Shown piece after piece: positions 11,016-23,217 of a DNA stretch of 64,000 nt. Position numbers and translations under genes: made by a program. The DNA comes from Trichobilharzia szidati (lineage: Eukaryota; Platyhelminthes; Trematoda; Strigeidida; Schistosomatidae). Position 1 is the stretch's first letter. Each line of letters starts with the position of its first letter. The stretch lies in contig OX235272.1 of assembly GCA_944472155.2 (NCBI GenBank), positions 99,764,020-99,828,019 on the forward strand, in the 5' to 3' direction. Below the pieces are notes generated by a model. It worked only from the letters and a program-made list of their open reading frames with translations. It ran no database searches and had not been told where the DNA came from.

Positions 11016-11642
11016 AATAAGTGTTAATGAGAGGTGCGACTTCAGCTGTAAGACGATATGTCACTGATGTTAGTCAGGTGTCACGTTGATACTATAGCAG
11101 TATTTTATAAAAGCAAACGTGACGGCTTTTGTTTAGCTAATAGATAGGCAAGCCACTTGAATCATTTCACTCAGAATGAGTATTTGAGAATTTGGCGTCA
11201 ATCATATATAGAAAAAACTTTTCGTGTATCTAGTCAGTCATGACAGGCTTAAAACTAACATTGTTTTGTGGACAATAATTTTTTCAAGAATAACAAGCAG
11301 CCCAATAAAATATAAGTTGATTTAATTTTGATTGCCAATACAGTGATGTTATTCTCATATGCGAGTAATGTACATAGCCAAATAAATATAAATTGAATAA
11401 TTGCGTCTAATTATTATCAGTAAAATGTTTAAGCATTGTAGAATAGATCAAATAAATTTAATTTATATATCAATGGTTTACACACAATGATAAGTTTTTG
11501 TTTTCGTAATATATTGCTAATAAATAGGTGCCGACTTAAAAGATTATATACTAGTATAAATCTCAGTGAAAGATCATTAGAGAATTGTTGAACCTTATCT
11601 ATAATTGGGTGTAAACTACTGAAATATAATTATAACTCATTT

Positions 11643-12053
11643 TGTGGCATGTGCTACTTATAAGATTTACCAGTAGTATATAAAGAAACGTTCATCGGCA
11701 TAAGAAACATCATGTAGCACGGAGATAGATTTGATGTCAGAGAATGCCAGTGATACATCGTTGCGGAGATACATGGGCGATGTGAAAAGAACACAAAGAA
11801 ACACAATATGAAGGGCGGGCAGAAGTAGGACAAAACGGAAGATCTGTGCGAATGGTGCGTTGAAGATAAGGTGTAGATAATTTGGCTATATAGAGATGCC
11901 AAATTGCAAATAAACATTTCCTTCACCAAGTCTGTCGTCTTCTACCGTTACAATTCGATCAATTCCAAAATGCCCAAACTTTTTACTGACATTAATTCTA
12001 CTGACGGTTTTCCCCCCATTAAAAGACTGGCCAACAAACTCACACATTTATAT
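11643..12053 (+). repeat. Left arm of a 411-bp inverted repeat (palindrome 2) with PLE N-terminus
   Basis: Reverse complement of 16679-17090 with only scattered single-base differences, so the duplication is recent. The outer two thirds is non-coding. The inner end encodes, in plus orientation, the beginning of a PLE protein (SKMPKLFTDINSTDGFPPIK, RLANKLTHLYQ). The arm therefore seems to be the 5-prime end of a PLE present as two opposed copies. Confidence 0.88.
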
Positions 12054-12240
12054 CAAGCTGAATCTCGATTTATGAACCATCGAATTTTCAACATCAGATG
12101 CCTAAAAAATGGAATTACTCCTATGTAAATGAAATTAAAATCACCTACATCTACTGAAAAAGCAAATACAGCTCTCAATCATGCTTCAAAAATATACATC
12201 GAAGAAGACCTACATGGTATTATACGAAAGTTATTTCGAT
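11965..12240 (+). pseudogene. PLE N-terminal region
   Basis: Plus-strand frames read LANKLTHLYQAESRFMNHRI, FNIRCLKNGITP and, past a stop at 12126, LNHASKIYIEEDLHGIIRKL. The FNIRCLKxGxTP block is typical of the region before the reverse transcriptase in PLEs. Decay sets in after about 12240. It lies 0.7 kb upstream of the RT at 12950 in the same direction, but the sequence between looks unrelated, so it may not belong to the same insertion. Confidence 0.6.
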
Positions 12241-12949
12241 AAGGAGAGATATTAATGGAGTAAGAGAAAAATCGAAAGAAACAATTGAGAAGGAAAAGTG
12301 TGAAGGCATACTAGAAATTGCGCTAAAACGAAAAGAAACTATCTATGAACCTTTTATAATTCTATACAGGATGTCACCTCAACTCCCTAGGTTATTACAT
12401 CTTCGGTTGCTAAGCTTAGCTGAGGTAGTATGGCTTAATGATTTTTCAACCCAATATCTGTGTTCAGAGAAAGTTTGTTTAATGTCCCTCCCTCCCTCCC
12501 TTGGCCTTCCCCTAAAAACTAAAATAGTTATCTCTCCCGGTGACACCGAGTAACTGTAAATATTATCTTATTATATTTCATTTGTAATGCTAACTGTATT
12601 ATCAATATCTTGCTGCATTGTAGTTGTACGTTTTATTCTCGGTTTCACAATTTATCATTTGGATTATATTATCTAATTGATATGTGACAATAGTTATTTT
12701 CCCCTCTACCCCTACTACTATGCACATTCTAGCTACACACTCACCGTTGCCTAGATTATATGAACACTTGAATGAATTTATCCTTATTATTATTATTATG
12801 ATCACTTCGATTGTTATGCATGAATTCACACCTCTGATCCTATATTCTATTGACAACATTAATTCAAATGCCTATGACTAATATTTTATTATAATGTAAA
12901 TGTAAAGCCAGATCAGAATTTACTGAAAATGCGTATTTGCTTAAATCGT

Positions 12950-14740
12950 GTTCTATTATTACCTATGAAGAAAAGAAAAAGAAACAAATCAAAAAATTTA
13001 ATAAACTCAAATCGCAAAAAGCACGAATGCCATACAAGTATCTAAAACCATCTGAATTGTATACACGTAAGACTGAAAGCTAACAGAAGAGAGGGGGAAA
13101 GCGTACTGATAAAAGGGATGAACTACAATATTAGTAACAAAAGATTAAAACCTGAAGATATTTTATCAGTGGTTGAAAAAGCACTTCAAGGACATGACAA
13201 GCAAAATAGCAGATTTATTATGGGCGCAATGTGCATTTACCTTAAGAAAACAAAATGCAGAAGAGCTAAATGTAACGAAGGAGGAACTAAAAGCACTTCA
13301 AGATATAAAATTAGACAAATCCATTGTCATTAATCAAGCAGACAAAGGAAACACAACAGTAACACTTAACAAAACAAAATATACGGAAAAGATGAATGAA
13401 CATTTACAATCTGGACCCTATACCCTAATGACCAAATCATCAGAAACAATCACAAACAAAACGATGAAAGAAACAGCAAAGGTGGTTAGACAGATGAAAG
13501 AAGTAATTGGTAAGTTAAAATGGTTTGAAACTATGCCAAAATCATGTAATATACCTAGGATATATGGCAAGATAAAATTGCATAAAGAAGGATATCCAAT
13601 AAGACCAATTGTAGATTTTAGAAACGCACCAACGTATATGCTGTCAAGATTTCTCTCAACAATACTAAGACCAACAAGAGACAACTCAAAAGCTGGAATA
13701 GTAGATTCATTTGAATTAGTGAGGCGACTAAAAAACACTAAAATAGACGAAGAGGAAATACTAGTCAGCTTTGATGTAAACAGTCTCTATACTGAAATAC
13801 CCATTCAAATGGTCATGAATGCACTGAAAGACAGGACATAGTTGTCCGTAGAAGAGATAACAAAAGGGGTGGAATTTTGTCTGGCAACATCATATTTCAC
13901 ATTTGAAGGGAAAACATACCAACAAAATGAAGGAGTAGCTATGGGATCGCCCATCTCACCAATAATAGGTGACATATTCGTGGATTTTTGGGAAGAGAAT
14001 GCACTTAAACAACTCAGGTCATCAATAAAATGGTGGCGGAGATATACAGACGACACGTTAGTAATAATGAAAAAACGATGTTGAGAAATTCTTCTCATAC
14101 ACATAAACAGTCATGTTGACTCAATAAAATTCACTATGGAAATAGAGAATAAAATTGGCGAGCTGCCTATGTTAGACTGCAAAATACAAAGAGTAACAGA
14201 TGGTAGAATAAAAACGACGCTATATTGAAAAACTATACACTCTGGGAGATTCCTTGATTATCATTCAGCTCATCCGATCACGATAAAACGAGGGTTAATA
14301 CAAGGTCTTGCAGACAGAGCACCCAGACTTACGACAACACCAGATGATCAACGAAGAGAAATTAAATGTTTAGTTCAGAATGTTACTGGATAATAAAAGA
14401 CTTTGTCAGAGATAATATAGAGAAGAAAAGAAAGAGGGTAAGAATAGAGAGTGACAGGAAAGAGGATTGCAAAACAAAACCGTCACAATACCATACAAAA
14501 GTGGTACATCAGGGGTAATTCGAAGGAATCTCAAAACTATTGGGATTTGTAACACATTTAAACCAACGAATCCAATTAAACACAAAATAAATCAACTAAA
14601 AGAACCGATGAAAATAATGTAATTTTCAAAATATCTTGTGCTGAATGTCCGACTGAGTATATAGATCTATAACTGCACAGGCGTGGGATATAAACCACAT
14701 GCATGAAAATGAAATATGATATAGCTTAGTGATGTAGCAT
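12950..14740 (+). pseudogene. PLE reverse transcriptase-endonuclease, best-preserved PLE coding region
   Basis: Plus-strand PLE open region with few breaks. The longest clean run is 13173-13841 (222 residues) with the motif-1 block INQADKGNTTV, the region KIKLHKEGYPIRPIVD and the palm motif VSFDVNSLYTEIPI. A TAG at 13839 interrupts it; then come NEGVAMGSPISPIIGDIF and the catalytic YTDD-type motif RRYTDDTLVIM near 14040-14070. After a TGA at 14082, the thumb reads SHVDSIKFTMEIENK and ELPMLDCKI. A decayed GIY-YIG domain follows (IFKISCAECPTEYIDL near 14620-14665). The protein would copy its RNA at nicked DNA ends. Three or more stops make it inactive as it stands. Confidence 0.85.
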
Positions 14741-15362
14741 CGTTTTACCACAATAACAAATTAAAAGTCGGTAACCCTTATTTCTGTAGGCAAATGTTTT
14801 ACCTTCAAAAAAGACAACTTGATTCAGTGATTAAATGCATGTTAACGCTTTCAGCCTGATAAAAAAATACAATCAGGTAGCATACAGAGTATAATATTAA
14901 AACATATTTACTTCTTGCATATATCTATATCATCTAACACAGAGGGAAGATAAGCGTATTTTATCAATCTAGTAAAAAAAAATACTTTAAAAATGCAGTT
15001 CACAAAAAAAACCTTATTGGCAGATTTTATGTTGACGGAAATAATTTACTCATCCATGAGTTTTAATGAAAATGCTTTGCAGCCCTTTCTATATTCACCC
15101 TGCAATACTATACCTACCACTGTTCAGCCAAGCCTTTTTTTAGTGTTTATTTAATTAAATGCTTGGAAAATCAGTATGTTGAAGATATTAATGAGCATTC
15201 AAAACATCCCCTTTGCTGACATGCCTACATATCCTACAATGTTTCGATGTTAATGATCATGGTAATGTTGTTGATAATTATTCGAGAAGTGTTTGCCTTC
15301 CCAATCGGAATTTCACTGTACCCTTTGACTATTATTATTATTATTACAGCTATTTCTAAAGA

Positions 15363-15545
15363 GTTTCTTTTTCATTCCTCTACGTTCCTAGTGAAACACA
15401 GGGTTTCAAGCTAGAGGCTTGAAGTTTCGGTAGCAATGGTGTTTACTTTTACACGATGGGATTGCTGGTAGCCTCTTGCCCAACCTTTTCTCTTTACCAG
15501 TTTTATTACCGGCTTAGACAGGTAAACGAGTGACACCGACGCACA
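15363..15545 (-). mobile_element. SINE C copy (tRNA-derived), degraded head
   Basis: Minus-strand member of the family at 26591 and 36193. The tail (TTCATTCCTCTACGTTCCTA on plus) lies at the left and the head (CGACGCAC) at the right. The tRNA-like part is shortened to about 30 bases. TAAAGAG occurs on both sides (15356-15362 and about 15550-15556), a probable target duplication. Confidence 0.75.
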
Positions 15546-16084
15546 ATTAAAGAGTTGTGCAATGAATGAATTGATCAAACAGATATGTCTAACACAATGT
15601 GATCATAATAAACTATAGGCGGGTGAATCACGTTTATTAAATAATTCACAATTATCAAGATAATCATTCACATCAATCATAGTGAAGGTTCACTCATTCA
15701 TTTCTAGAAGATTGTAACACAAGCAGATATAATGGATTATTGGATTTAATAGATAACAAGTAAGATATTTTCAAATTGTATCAAAAATGTGCACTGCAGG
15801 AGACAAGGAAAAACTTAAATTGAGAAAAAGAAATTCTTTAATTATAATATATTCAACGTATAAACAAAATCGAATAACCAAATAATATAATATAATATCG
15901 ACAATCTCTGATGATTAAAATGTGTATACATTATATGCACTATTTATACGTCCATAACAATATATGTGAATATGTACTTTAAGGAAATTAAAAAGTTGAA
16001 TAACGACCAGTTAATGGACAACAACAAGTTAAGTGAATATATTGGAGAATGAAGGAATTGCTAGAAGTTAGAATTCATTGACTG

Positions 16085-16310
16085 GCCATTGAATTGGCTG
16101 GGTCCCAGTGGCTGAATGATCTACGAACTTGCCCTGTGACCAGAAGGTCTAGGGTACGACTCCTGGTAGTGGAAGCCTACTAACGATGAGACCCAAACTA
16201 GGCTGACGAAACAGTTTTGCAGTGCTCCAATGCCGGTTTTCAATAGTTCTCTAAATGATATTAATCCGTGGTCAAACTCGAAAAACAAATCAAATCCTCA
16301 AAAATCATCT
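16085..16310 (+). mobile_element. SINE A copy 2 with hammerhead-like domain
   Basis: Plus-strand copy: GGGTCCCAGTGGCTGAATGA (A-box region), GGTACGACTCC (degraded B box), then the hammerhead-like domain at 16173-16230 with ACGATGAG, ACCCAAACTAGGCTGACGAAAC, and the family tail through GGTCAAACTCGAAAAAC. It belongs to the AGGCTGACGAAA subfamily seen also at 47.0 and 47.5 kb. Confidence 0.8.
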
Positions 16311-16678
16311 CTTGAGAACGAACAGAAGGCTAATCCAATAATCGGATAATTACATGAGTGTTATAATGAATACTTAAGAATTAATAATTTACAGAAACTG
16401 TAAATGAAGTATTGCTGATAGACAGTGACAGGATACATCTTTCCCTGAGTACATACATATATATATATATATCTAGTACCAATCGCATTCGAATTACATT
16501 TTAAGAAAAACTTTAGGATGACAAGAATAACATTATGTATTTTTCCAAGTTAGATATCATCACGAACATTAGTTAGAGAACCACTAAGAAAACAGGGAGT
16601 GCATAACGGTTGTTTCGCCTTATTTCGGAACGCCTCAGTACTACTCACCTGCTATAACGGTAGAAGACGAAAGTCTTC

Positions 16679-17090
16679 ATATAAATGTGTGAGTTTGTTG
16701 GCCAGTCTTTTAATGGGGGGAAAACCGTCAGTAGAATTAATGTCAGTAAAAAGTTTGGGCATTTTGGAATTGATCGAATTGTAACGGTAGAAGACGACAG
16801 ACTTGGTGAAGGAAATGTTTATTTGCAATTTGGCATCTCTATATAGCCAAATTATCTACACCTTATCTTCAACGCACCATTCGCACAGATCTTCCGTTTT
16901 GTCCTACTTCTGCCCGCCCTTCATATTGTGTTTCTTTGTGTTCTTTTCACATCGCCCATGTATCTCCGCAACGATGTATCACTGGCATTCTCTGACATCA
17001 AATCTATCTCCGTGCTACATGATGTTTCTTATGCCGATGAACATTTCTTTATATACTACTGGTAAATCTTATAAGTAGCACATGCCACAG
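16679..17090 (-). repeat. Right arm of palindrome 2
   Basis: Inverted copy of 11643-12053. The minus strand carries the same PLE N-terminal start. The 4.6 kb between the arms holds the PLE reverse transcriptase in plus orientation plus SINE copies. Confidence 0.88.
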
Positions 17091-18150
17091 TATGACAAGG
17101 AATCGATCCTAGGTAAACCAATGACACTTAAGAATTCTCATTTTCTTCAAATCGTGATATATCACCGCTAGCATCAGTCAACATCACTCCTTACGATTGA
17201 AAATTATTGTTCACTAACATAAGTATAAAATGTAAAAACAAGAAAAGGACACACCAATAAATAAAAACAAACTGCTAAAACTCAACGACCTGTAGAAATA
17301 GCTTAAAAGTCACACGCGTCCACTTTAGGCAAAAAGATACTTGCAACACTTAGTTAATTGTAGGTCTCATATACATGAGAGACTGTCATCTGTAATTACA
17401 TCTCAGATTTCGCAAGTACTGTATAGTTTCAAAAATGTTCTTGGAACAAACAAAAAAACGAAGCACTGTTCAAAAGCTACTTGTTGATGCTCAAAATTCA
17501 CTTATAACGAGGTAGTTTATTTAGTTAGCTTCACGATACTTGAAAATAAAAATATTTGCAGTTTTAGAAATGTCACAAAATTCACGTGGACACACCTACA
17601 GAAGTTTCCATATTCTTTATCAAGGACAAATTTTATCTATGTGAAATAGTCAGGTGACTATTATTATCATTATTCTGTTTCATACTTCGAAACATAAGCT
17701 ACTAAGATGGTGAATAAAAGATGATTTTTAGGCTTCACCACACTGATAAAATAGGCTTATTAAATCAAATGAATGGACGGATATGTGCTTGGTGTAAGAA
17801 GACCTACTAAACATTGAACAGTGTTTATTTCAAACCAGAAACTAGTAATCTCTACATGCATAAATTTAGCTTAAAAGCTTAATGTCTGGAATTGTTCGAA
17901 AGCGATTATTCTTAATGAGGAAAGAAAGAACAACGTTGACAACAATAACAAGAAGGTAACATTTTTTCTAATGTGGATCTCATCACAAATCACTGAAAAC
18001 TAAGAAGCCCTAGACACCTGTTTTCTTTCAGGACATATTTCACCGTTTTGTCATCAAATTTTGTTGTTTATTGTCACTCCATATCTCCGGTATAGGCTTT
18101 ACGCCATTCCAATTGACTGCATGTGTGCGTGTTGGATTAATAAACAAAGC
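17091..18150. other. Intergenic or intronic stretch, nothing recognised
   Basis: AT-rich, no reading frame over 60 codons, no SINE boxes, no inverted repeat noticed. Likely unique intron sequence or very old repeats. Confidence 0.5.
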
Positions 18151-18159
18151 TTCAGTGAT

Positions 18160-18640
18160 TGACCTTTCTGTCTCTCCGTCTAGCTATATTACTTTTTAAT
18201 ACTCTCACCCTGTTCCACCAACCCTACAGTGTGTGGGATTACATGCAAGTGAATGCAGTACAATGGCTGAGCTCTGATTTTTCTAAGTTATTTAACTTAG
18301 CAGGGTCAATCATCATTCTAGGTCTAGGTAAATTTTTATGTCCCAACAATCTGGTTGACCCCAATCTACTAGTTTGACCTATCTGTTTGACTTCACAGTC
18401 ATCACATGGTATTTGATAAATTATACTGTTTTCCTTAATTCGATCTATTGGGTTCTTTAGCCGACAAACAAAGTTTACCTCTGGGAGAGTTAGTTGGTTG
18501 GTTTAAATGCCACCCTGACTAATTCCAGCCTCATTGGGGATCCTACTTAAGGCCTCTTTATATGGCAGTACTATAGAGGCTTTGAATTCTATATTATTTT
18601 TATTTTCATCATGAATTACAAAATTAAACATGATCGAACA
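18160..18640 (-). pseudogene. PLE endonuclease fragment (different subfamily)
   Basis: Minus-strand PLE piece that no long open frame reveals. Reading 18470 downward gives KNPIDRIKENSIIYQIPC, DDCEVKQIGQTSRLGSTRLL and GHK: the CxxC plus QIGQT version of the GIY-YIG core. The upstream linker is broken by stops near 18530. The downstream half continues open for about 50 residues past GHKNL. This subfamily is closer to the 60-kb element than to the copies with TYIGRT. Confidence 0.65.
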
Positions 18641-18919
18641 TCTCTTTTGTTTTAATATGGACCTTACAAGAAGTGTATACAAATGGCTTCATGAAACTAG
18701 GACTCTCGCTTTATAGACATAACACGTTATTATTCAGTCTCTGGTTTCAAACCGAATGGTGGCAACTCCTCACTGGAACTACACCTGGCAACCAATCAGT
18801 AATGAGTAGTGGATTGATGTCTGTATGTGCCGTGTATGAGGAGTCATTCAATGTCACTAGAATTTGATAGACATATCTGTGTCTTCTGCACTGGTCATAC
18901 CATCACGAAATGAAGGAAA

Positions 18920-20350
18920 ACGGACTGTGACAGTGATTGGATTTCCAGTGTAGAACTTAGCACAGAAGTGCAGCAGTCTATGCTACCACATTCCATATAG
19001 CACGAATAAATGCAAGGAAAAAACAATTCAAAAGGAACACAATGAACGGAAATATAGGGAAGAAACAATAAATATATCATGAGAATTTAATGGATCTGGA
19101 AGACTGAAAAGATTTAATGCATGTGCACCATTGACATTGAGCCATACCACCAATGACCTCCACTCATTGGTTTTTAGCGTCTCAAGAACCCTGGCCAGAC
19201 AATTTTCACTTCTTTACGTGGTCAAAAACTTCATGGATTGATGCCATGTTTTTGGTTTTTACCATTTCTAGCTCTCTTCCAACTCAATCCTATTGATCGA
19301 CGAGGAAGACGGTGGTTTGTTATGTACAACATGAGTCCCAGCCATATCAACCAATGCAACTTCACTGACTTTCACTCCAAGCCTAATTACAATATTACTA
19401 ACCAAATAATATCACTTAGCACGTGAGACAGGAAGCAGACACCTATGGTCAAAGACAACTAGCCTGTTCATCTCTTCTAGCTTCAAAAGTCATGTCTCGT
19501 TACTGCAAAATATAAAAAGTGAACTGCTGCCAGTACACATGTCTTTTGACGAATAGCCGGATATCACTTTTACGCCAGAGATAACGTAAATTACCACACA
19601 AGCCTTTTGTATCCATAATGATATTCCGCCAGTAGTTGTCGCAGACAGAGAGGAGGTCTTCTGCCCACTCTCACAGTAGACAGCTTATAGCTGCGTGACC
19701 TACTTTTGCGTATCGTTAATTAATGACATAGGTCATCAGATAGTGTCTTAGTAATGTCGTTCCATATGTTTGAAACTGTTGCTAATTAGGGAAAGATGAT
19801 TATCTGGACAGAACTGTAAATGTCGATCACCGTTGTCGGTTCGTCAACAAAGGATTTCTTAAGAACCAACACAATAATTTTCCCACTAGCACAGCTTCTT
19901 ACTTAGGCACTGAAGTCATATGCTAAATTGACTTCATCTGAGCGCTTTGGCTTTAGGAACTATGTAGACAGCTTTCCATAAAACTCACTGTTTACTTCGT
20001 CTGGAATAGAGGCGGTTGTGCCGTGAAGACAAATTATGAAAATACATCGATGGGTGTCACAATATTTCCACCTTCTTGCGAACTAATTCAGCTAGGTACT
20101 ACACTGCCCACTGAAATCTAACCATGTAGTGGCTTTTCCGTCCTAGTGCTCAATATTGTTGTTCTTGCATCAGAAAGTCCACACAAACTAGTAAAAAAGG
20201 TGAATTTTATCAGCTCACCCGACTGACCAGGTGGGGTAGAGTGAATAACTGCACTTGCATGTGTTTCTCCAAAACAAAACATACAACTATACACTGGAGA
20301 TACCAGATTTCGGGTTTGTGGGGCCCGTTGTTCCACTTAGCCTATGAAGC
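18920..20350 (-). pseudogene. RTE-1 LINE, decayed and missing most of its reverse transcriptase
   Basis: Minus-strand relic. Around 20090-19860 broken frames read IPDEVNSEFYGKLST, VPKAKRSDEVNLAYDFSA, the mid part of an APE-type endonuclease. Around 19640-19440 it resembles the post-RT region of the RTE-1 copies (SDIRLF for RDIRLS and the block facing TTGACGAATAGCCGGATAT). The 3-prime end near 18940-19150 matches 53995-54230, including GTGTAGAACTTAGCACAGAA. The palm domain has been deleted. 20118-20640 is an open but unassigned minus-strand stretch that may be its leader. Confidence 0.55.
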
Positions 20351-20649
20351 TGGTAGTGTCGTTTTGAGAGATTATTAGTTACGTCTCCCCAGTATTGGTT
20401 GCTACTAATGGTTTCAAAGCTAAGCGAGAAAGAGAGTGTGTAGAGACTAGTGTTAACAGTGACAGGAGAGCAAAAAGGTGAAGGTGGATGAAAAATAGGA
20501 AAACTTTGTAGGTTCATGGAAGTGTGTGGGTGGTTGTTACTTCCGGGCTGCCCAGGGCACGAAAACTGATTTCTTCTTGAAATACTGAAAAAAGCAGTAT
20601 TAGAGTGGCCGAATAAACCAAGGGACAAGTGCTTATGGCCAGTCACACA

Positions 20650-21250
20650 CCGCCTGTTTAAGGGGTTTTAAGGGTTGTGTCTGTAGAGTTGTCCATTAAC
20701 AAAGCTTGAAATTATTGTGAGCATCTAGACATGATAGTGAGTAGTAAGTTGTGCTCAAACCTTTATCAGCAAATAATACTGTATTACCGTGTTCTTATCA
20801 CATTCTATGATGGAAATATACTTCACCTGAATGCACAAATTCTGTTCTTACACCTCAGGATAAGTCGGGATATGCAATTTTCAGGATTGACATTTTCTAA
20901 ATCTCAACTCCCTAAAACAGAGAGGCACCACAGCTGGCTTACTGGTCGTCCAAAGTAAACACTTTACTGCTGTTACATCCCTACTCGCTAGCAATACGAC
21001 TTAGCCACTAGAACTTCACCATAGTGTGAGCGATTTATATTATGATGGTAACTGGTTTTAGTCTAACAGCCATCCAAACAATCTCCCTAGCTAGGTAGGA
21101 CATGCAGGAACATTCATTCCGGCCAGTGTTGCTCGTCACTGTGAAGTGAAAACCCGATCGACATTTCAAGATAGCAGCTATCGGCCAGGTCTAGAAACAC
21201 GCATTCACCAACTGGCTAGCTTTTGAACGTTTTCTTTCCTGTATACGTCT
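20650..21250. other. Stretch with nothing recognised
   Basis: No motif, box or repeat that I could tie to a family. Base composition is slightly less AT-rich than average. Confidence 0.4.
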
Positions 21251-21254
21251 GTGA

Positions 21255-21545
21255 AGTAACAGTAAAGAGCAGACACCAAAGTCAAACGACACTGAACCAA
21301 CCAATAAGATCGCTCAGGATTACAAATGAATGCTTTTAATAATCTTCGCTGCAAGTTTCACCCTGATTCAGGGTTAAGGTTAGGGTGGGATAAAGGTAAG
21401 GTTATGACTTAGGCTAGATAAATCTTGCAACGAAGATCAGGCTTAGGATAAAACTTGCAACAAAGAATACGAAAAGGACCCATTTGTAATTCTGATTGAC
21501 CTGACTGGTTGGCTGAAGTCCATTTGATTTTTGTGTCTATTGTTT
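21255..21545. mobile_element. MITE-like element 1 with telomere-like core
   Basis: About 290 bp with long imperfect terminal inverted repeats: the outer CAAAGTCAAACGACACTGAACCAACCA faces a right end with TGACTGGTTGGCTGAAG...CATTTGATTTTTGTG, and the inner AATCTTCGCTGCAAGTTTCA faces AAACTTGCAACAAAGAAT. The centre is GGTTA-rich (GGGTTAAGGTTAGGGTG). No coding capacity. It matches the element at 25388-25668 over its full length. Confidence 0.75.
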
Positions 21546-22071
21546 AGTGATTTCGGGTGGCTATAGCAGCCCGAAACGAAAATTCCTTAACGAAGGTATT
21601 GATGACGTTGACGAAATTGTGTACGGAAATCGGTTTAACCTGACTATGAGGGATGAATCTATGGGAAAATCGATATAGATAGATTTTGATTGCCTATTGT
21701 GGCTAGTTGGCCTCCTATTGGTTTGAAATGCTTGTCAAAGCGGAAAGTTGTTTTATTTTCACACGGATAATTACAGGGAGAATAGGCAGTAGAATTAAAG
21801 ACTTACCATACTATAATGACGTGTGAATTTTTTGGTGTTTGAGTGTAGTGTGATGAGTCATATAGGATTTGGATGCATTAGTGGCTTTCAAAGTACATTG
21901 AGATGTATAAGAATTCTCACTAGGTGAATATAATTCAACAATAATTAATTTCGAAACATTTATTCTGTCTTTGTTAGGATACACACATACTTTAATTGAT
22001 ACACATTTTATATATGTCCAAACCAAGTTCACTTTTAACAGTTTGAAAAAATTTGGGCATTGGGTATATGA

Positions 22072-23217
22072 CATTCATCATAATAAAGGTTTTGGTATTT
22101 CTCAATGAATGAAAAACAAAAAGATATTGTTTTCACTGGCGTTTCGCTATTTAATGCTAATAGCTTTATCAAAGTATTATTAAACCGGAATTTACAAAAT
22201 CTCAGCACATATATAACAAAGAGTTAAGGGGTGAGGAAATAGACTTAGGTCAAGTTAAAAGGACATATTGAAAGTTAAAATACCAATGAAGATCACTAAA
22301 CTAAATAACAAAAGTAATAGTACATCTGTTATGGTATCAAAATAAAGTTTACTAACTTGATCATCGTTCGTTAGTCTGGGGGCATTTTTCGTTGTCAAGT
22401 TGGTCATTTGGTAAAGATAACAAAATCAAGTGTAGATTGTTGGATTTGATTAGTGTTTAAAATTATAAAGGCAGTGTGTGTTTACATAGTGAACTTGCAT
22501 ATCACATTCCTGTTGATTTTGTCACTTCATGGGGGAGGGAGGTGTTGTAACCAGGTCAGATTCTGTTTTAGTCCATCATTCCTATTCAGGCAATTTGGAT
22601 TCCACTTGATATGAAGTGCTTCTGATATTAGACGTTCTTTATGATTTCTGAAGTTTTTCTGGATTATTTCAATATTGTCAAAATCAATTTTGTGACCTGA
22701 TTCTATAGCATGTACACCTATGGCTGATGATGATGACCTGGTTACAACACTTCCCTCCCCCATGAAGTGACAAAATCAACAGGAATGTGATATGCAAGTT
22801 CACTATGTAAACACACACTGCCTTTATAATTTTAAACACTAATCAAATCAAACACTCTACACTTGATTTTGTTATCTTTACCAAATGACCAACTTGACAA
22901 CGAAAAATGCCCCCAGACTAACGAACGATGATCAAGTTAGTAAACTTTATTTTGATACCATAACAGATGTACTATTACTTTTGTTATTTAGTTTAGTGAT
23001 CTTCATTGGTATTTTAACTTTCAATATGTCCTTTTAACTTGACCTAAGTCTATTTTCTCACCCCTTAACTCTTTGTTATATATGTGCTGAGATTTTGTAA
23101 ATTCCGGTTTAATAATACTTTGATAAAGCTATTAGCATTAAATAGCGAAACGCCAGTAAAAACAATATCTTTTTGTTTTTCATTCGTTGAGAAATACAAA
23201 AACCTTTAATATAATGA
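22072..23217 (-). mobile_element. PLE copy in an inverted repeat (palindrome 3)
   Basis: Two arms of about 485 bp, 22072-22558 and 22734-23217, are reverse complements at well over 95 percent by eye (CCCCCAGACTAACGAACG against its complement; the CACTTCATGGGGGAGGGA block). The 175-base centre encodes on the minus strand AIGVHAIESGHKIDFDNIEI and ERLISEALHIKWNPNCLNR, the last part of a PLE endonuclease, running out into the left arm. The arms are therefore two opposed copies of the PLE 3-prime end. Confidence 0.88.
22530..22734 (-). pseudogene. PLE endonuclease C-terminus at the centre of palindrome 3
   Basis: Frame of about 70 residues on the minus strand. The AIExGHxIDFDNIEII block corresponds to the His/Asn part of the GIY-YIG domain, and the sequence ends KQNLTWLQHLPPP before a stop. 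It is cut at its 5-prime side exactly where the right arm begins, which marks the inversion junction. Confidence 0.78.

Noticed and set aside
11654..11929. 91-residue minus-strand frame repeated at 16803-17078
   Set aside because: It is the same non-coding repeat arm read in both places; no domain, and it lies opposite the PLE N-terminus.
20118..20646. A host exon in the less AT-rich minus-strand frames
   Set aside because: No convincing splice sites, and it lies just upstream of a decayed RTE endonuclease in the same orientation, so it is more likely LINE leader sequence.
22072..23217. CRISPR-like or bacterial inverted repeat structure
   Set aside because: Only one pair of long arms with PLE coding at the centre; composition and neighbours are animal.
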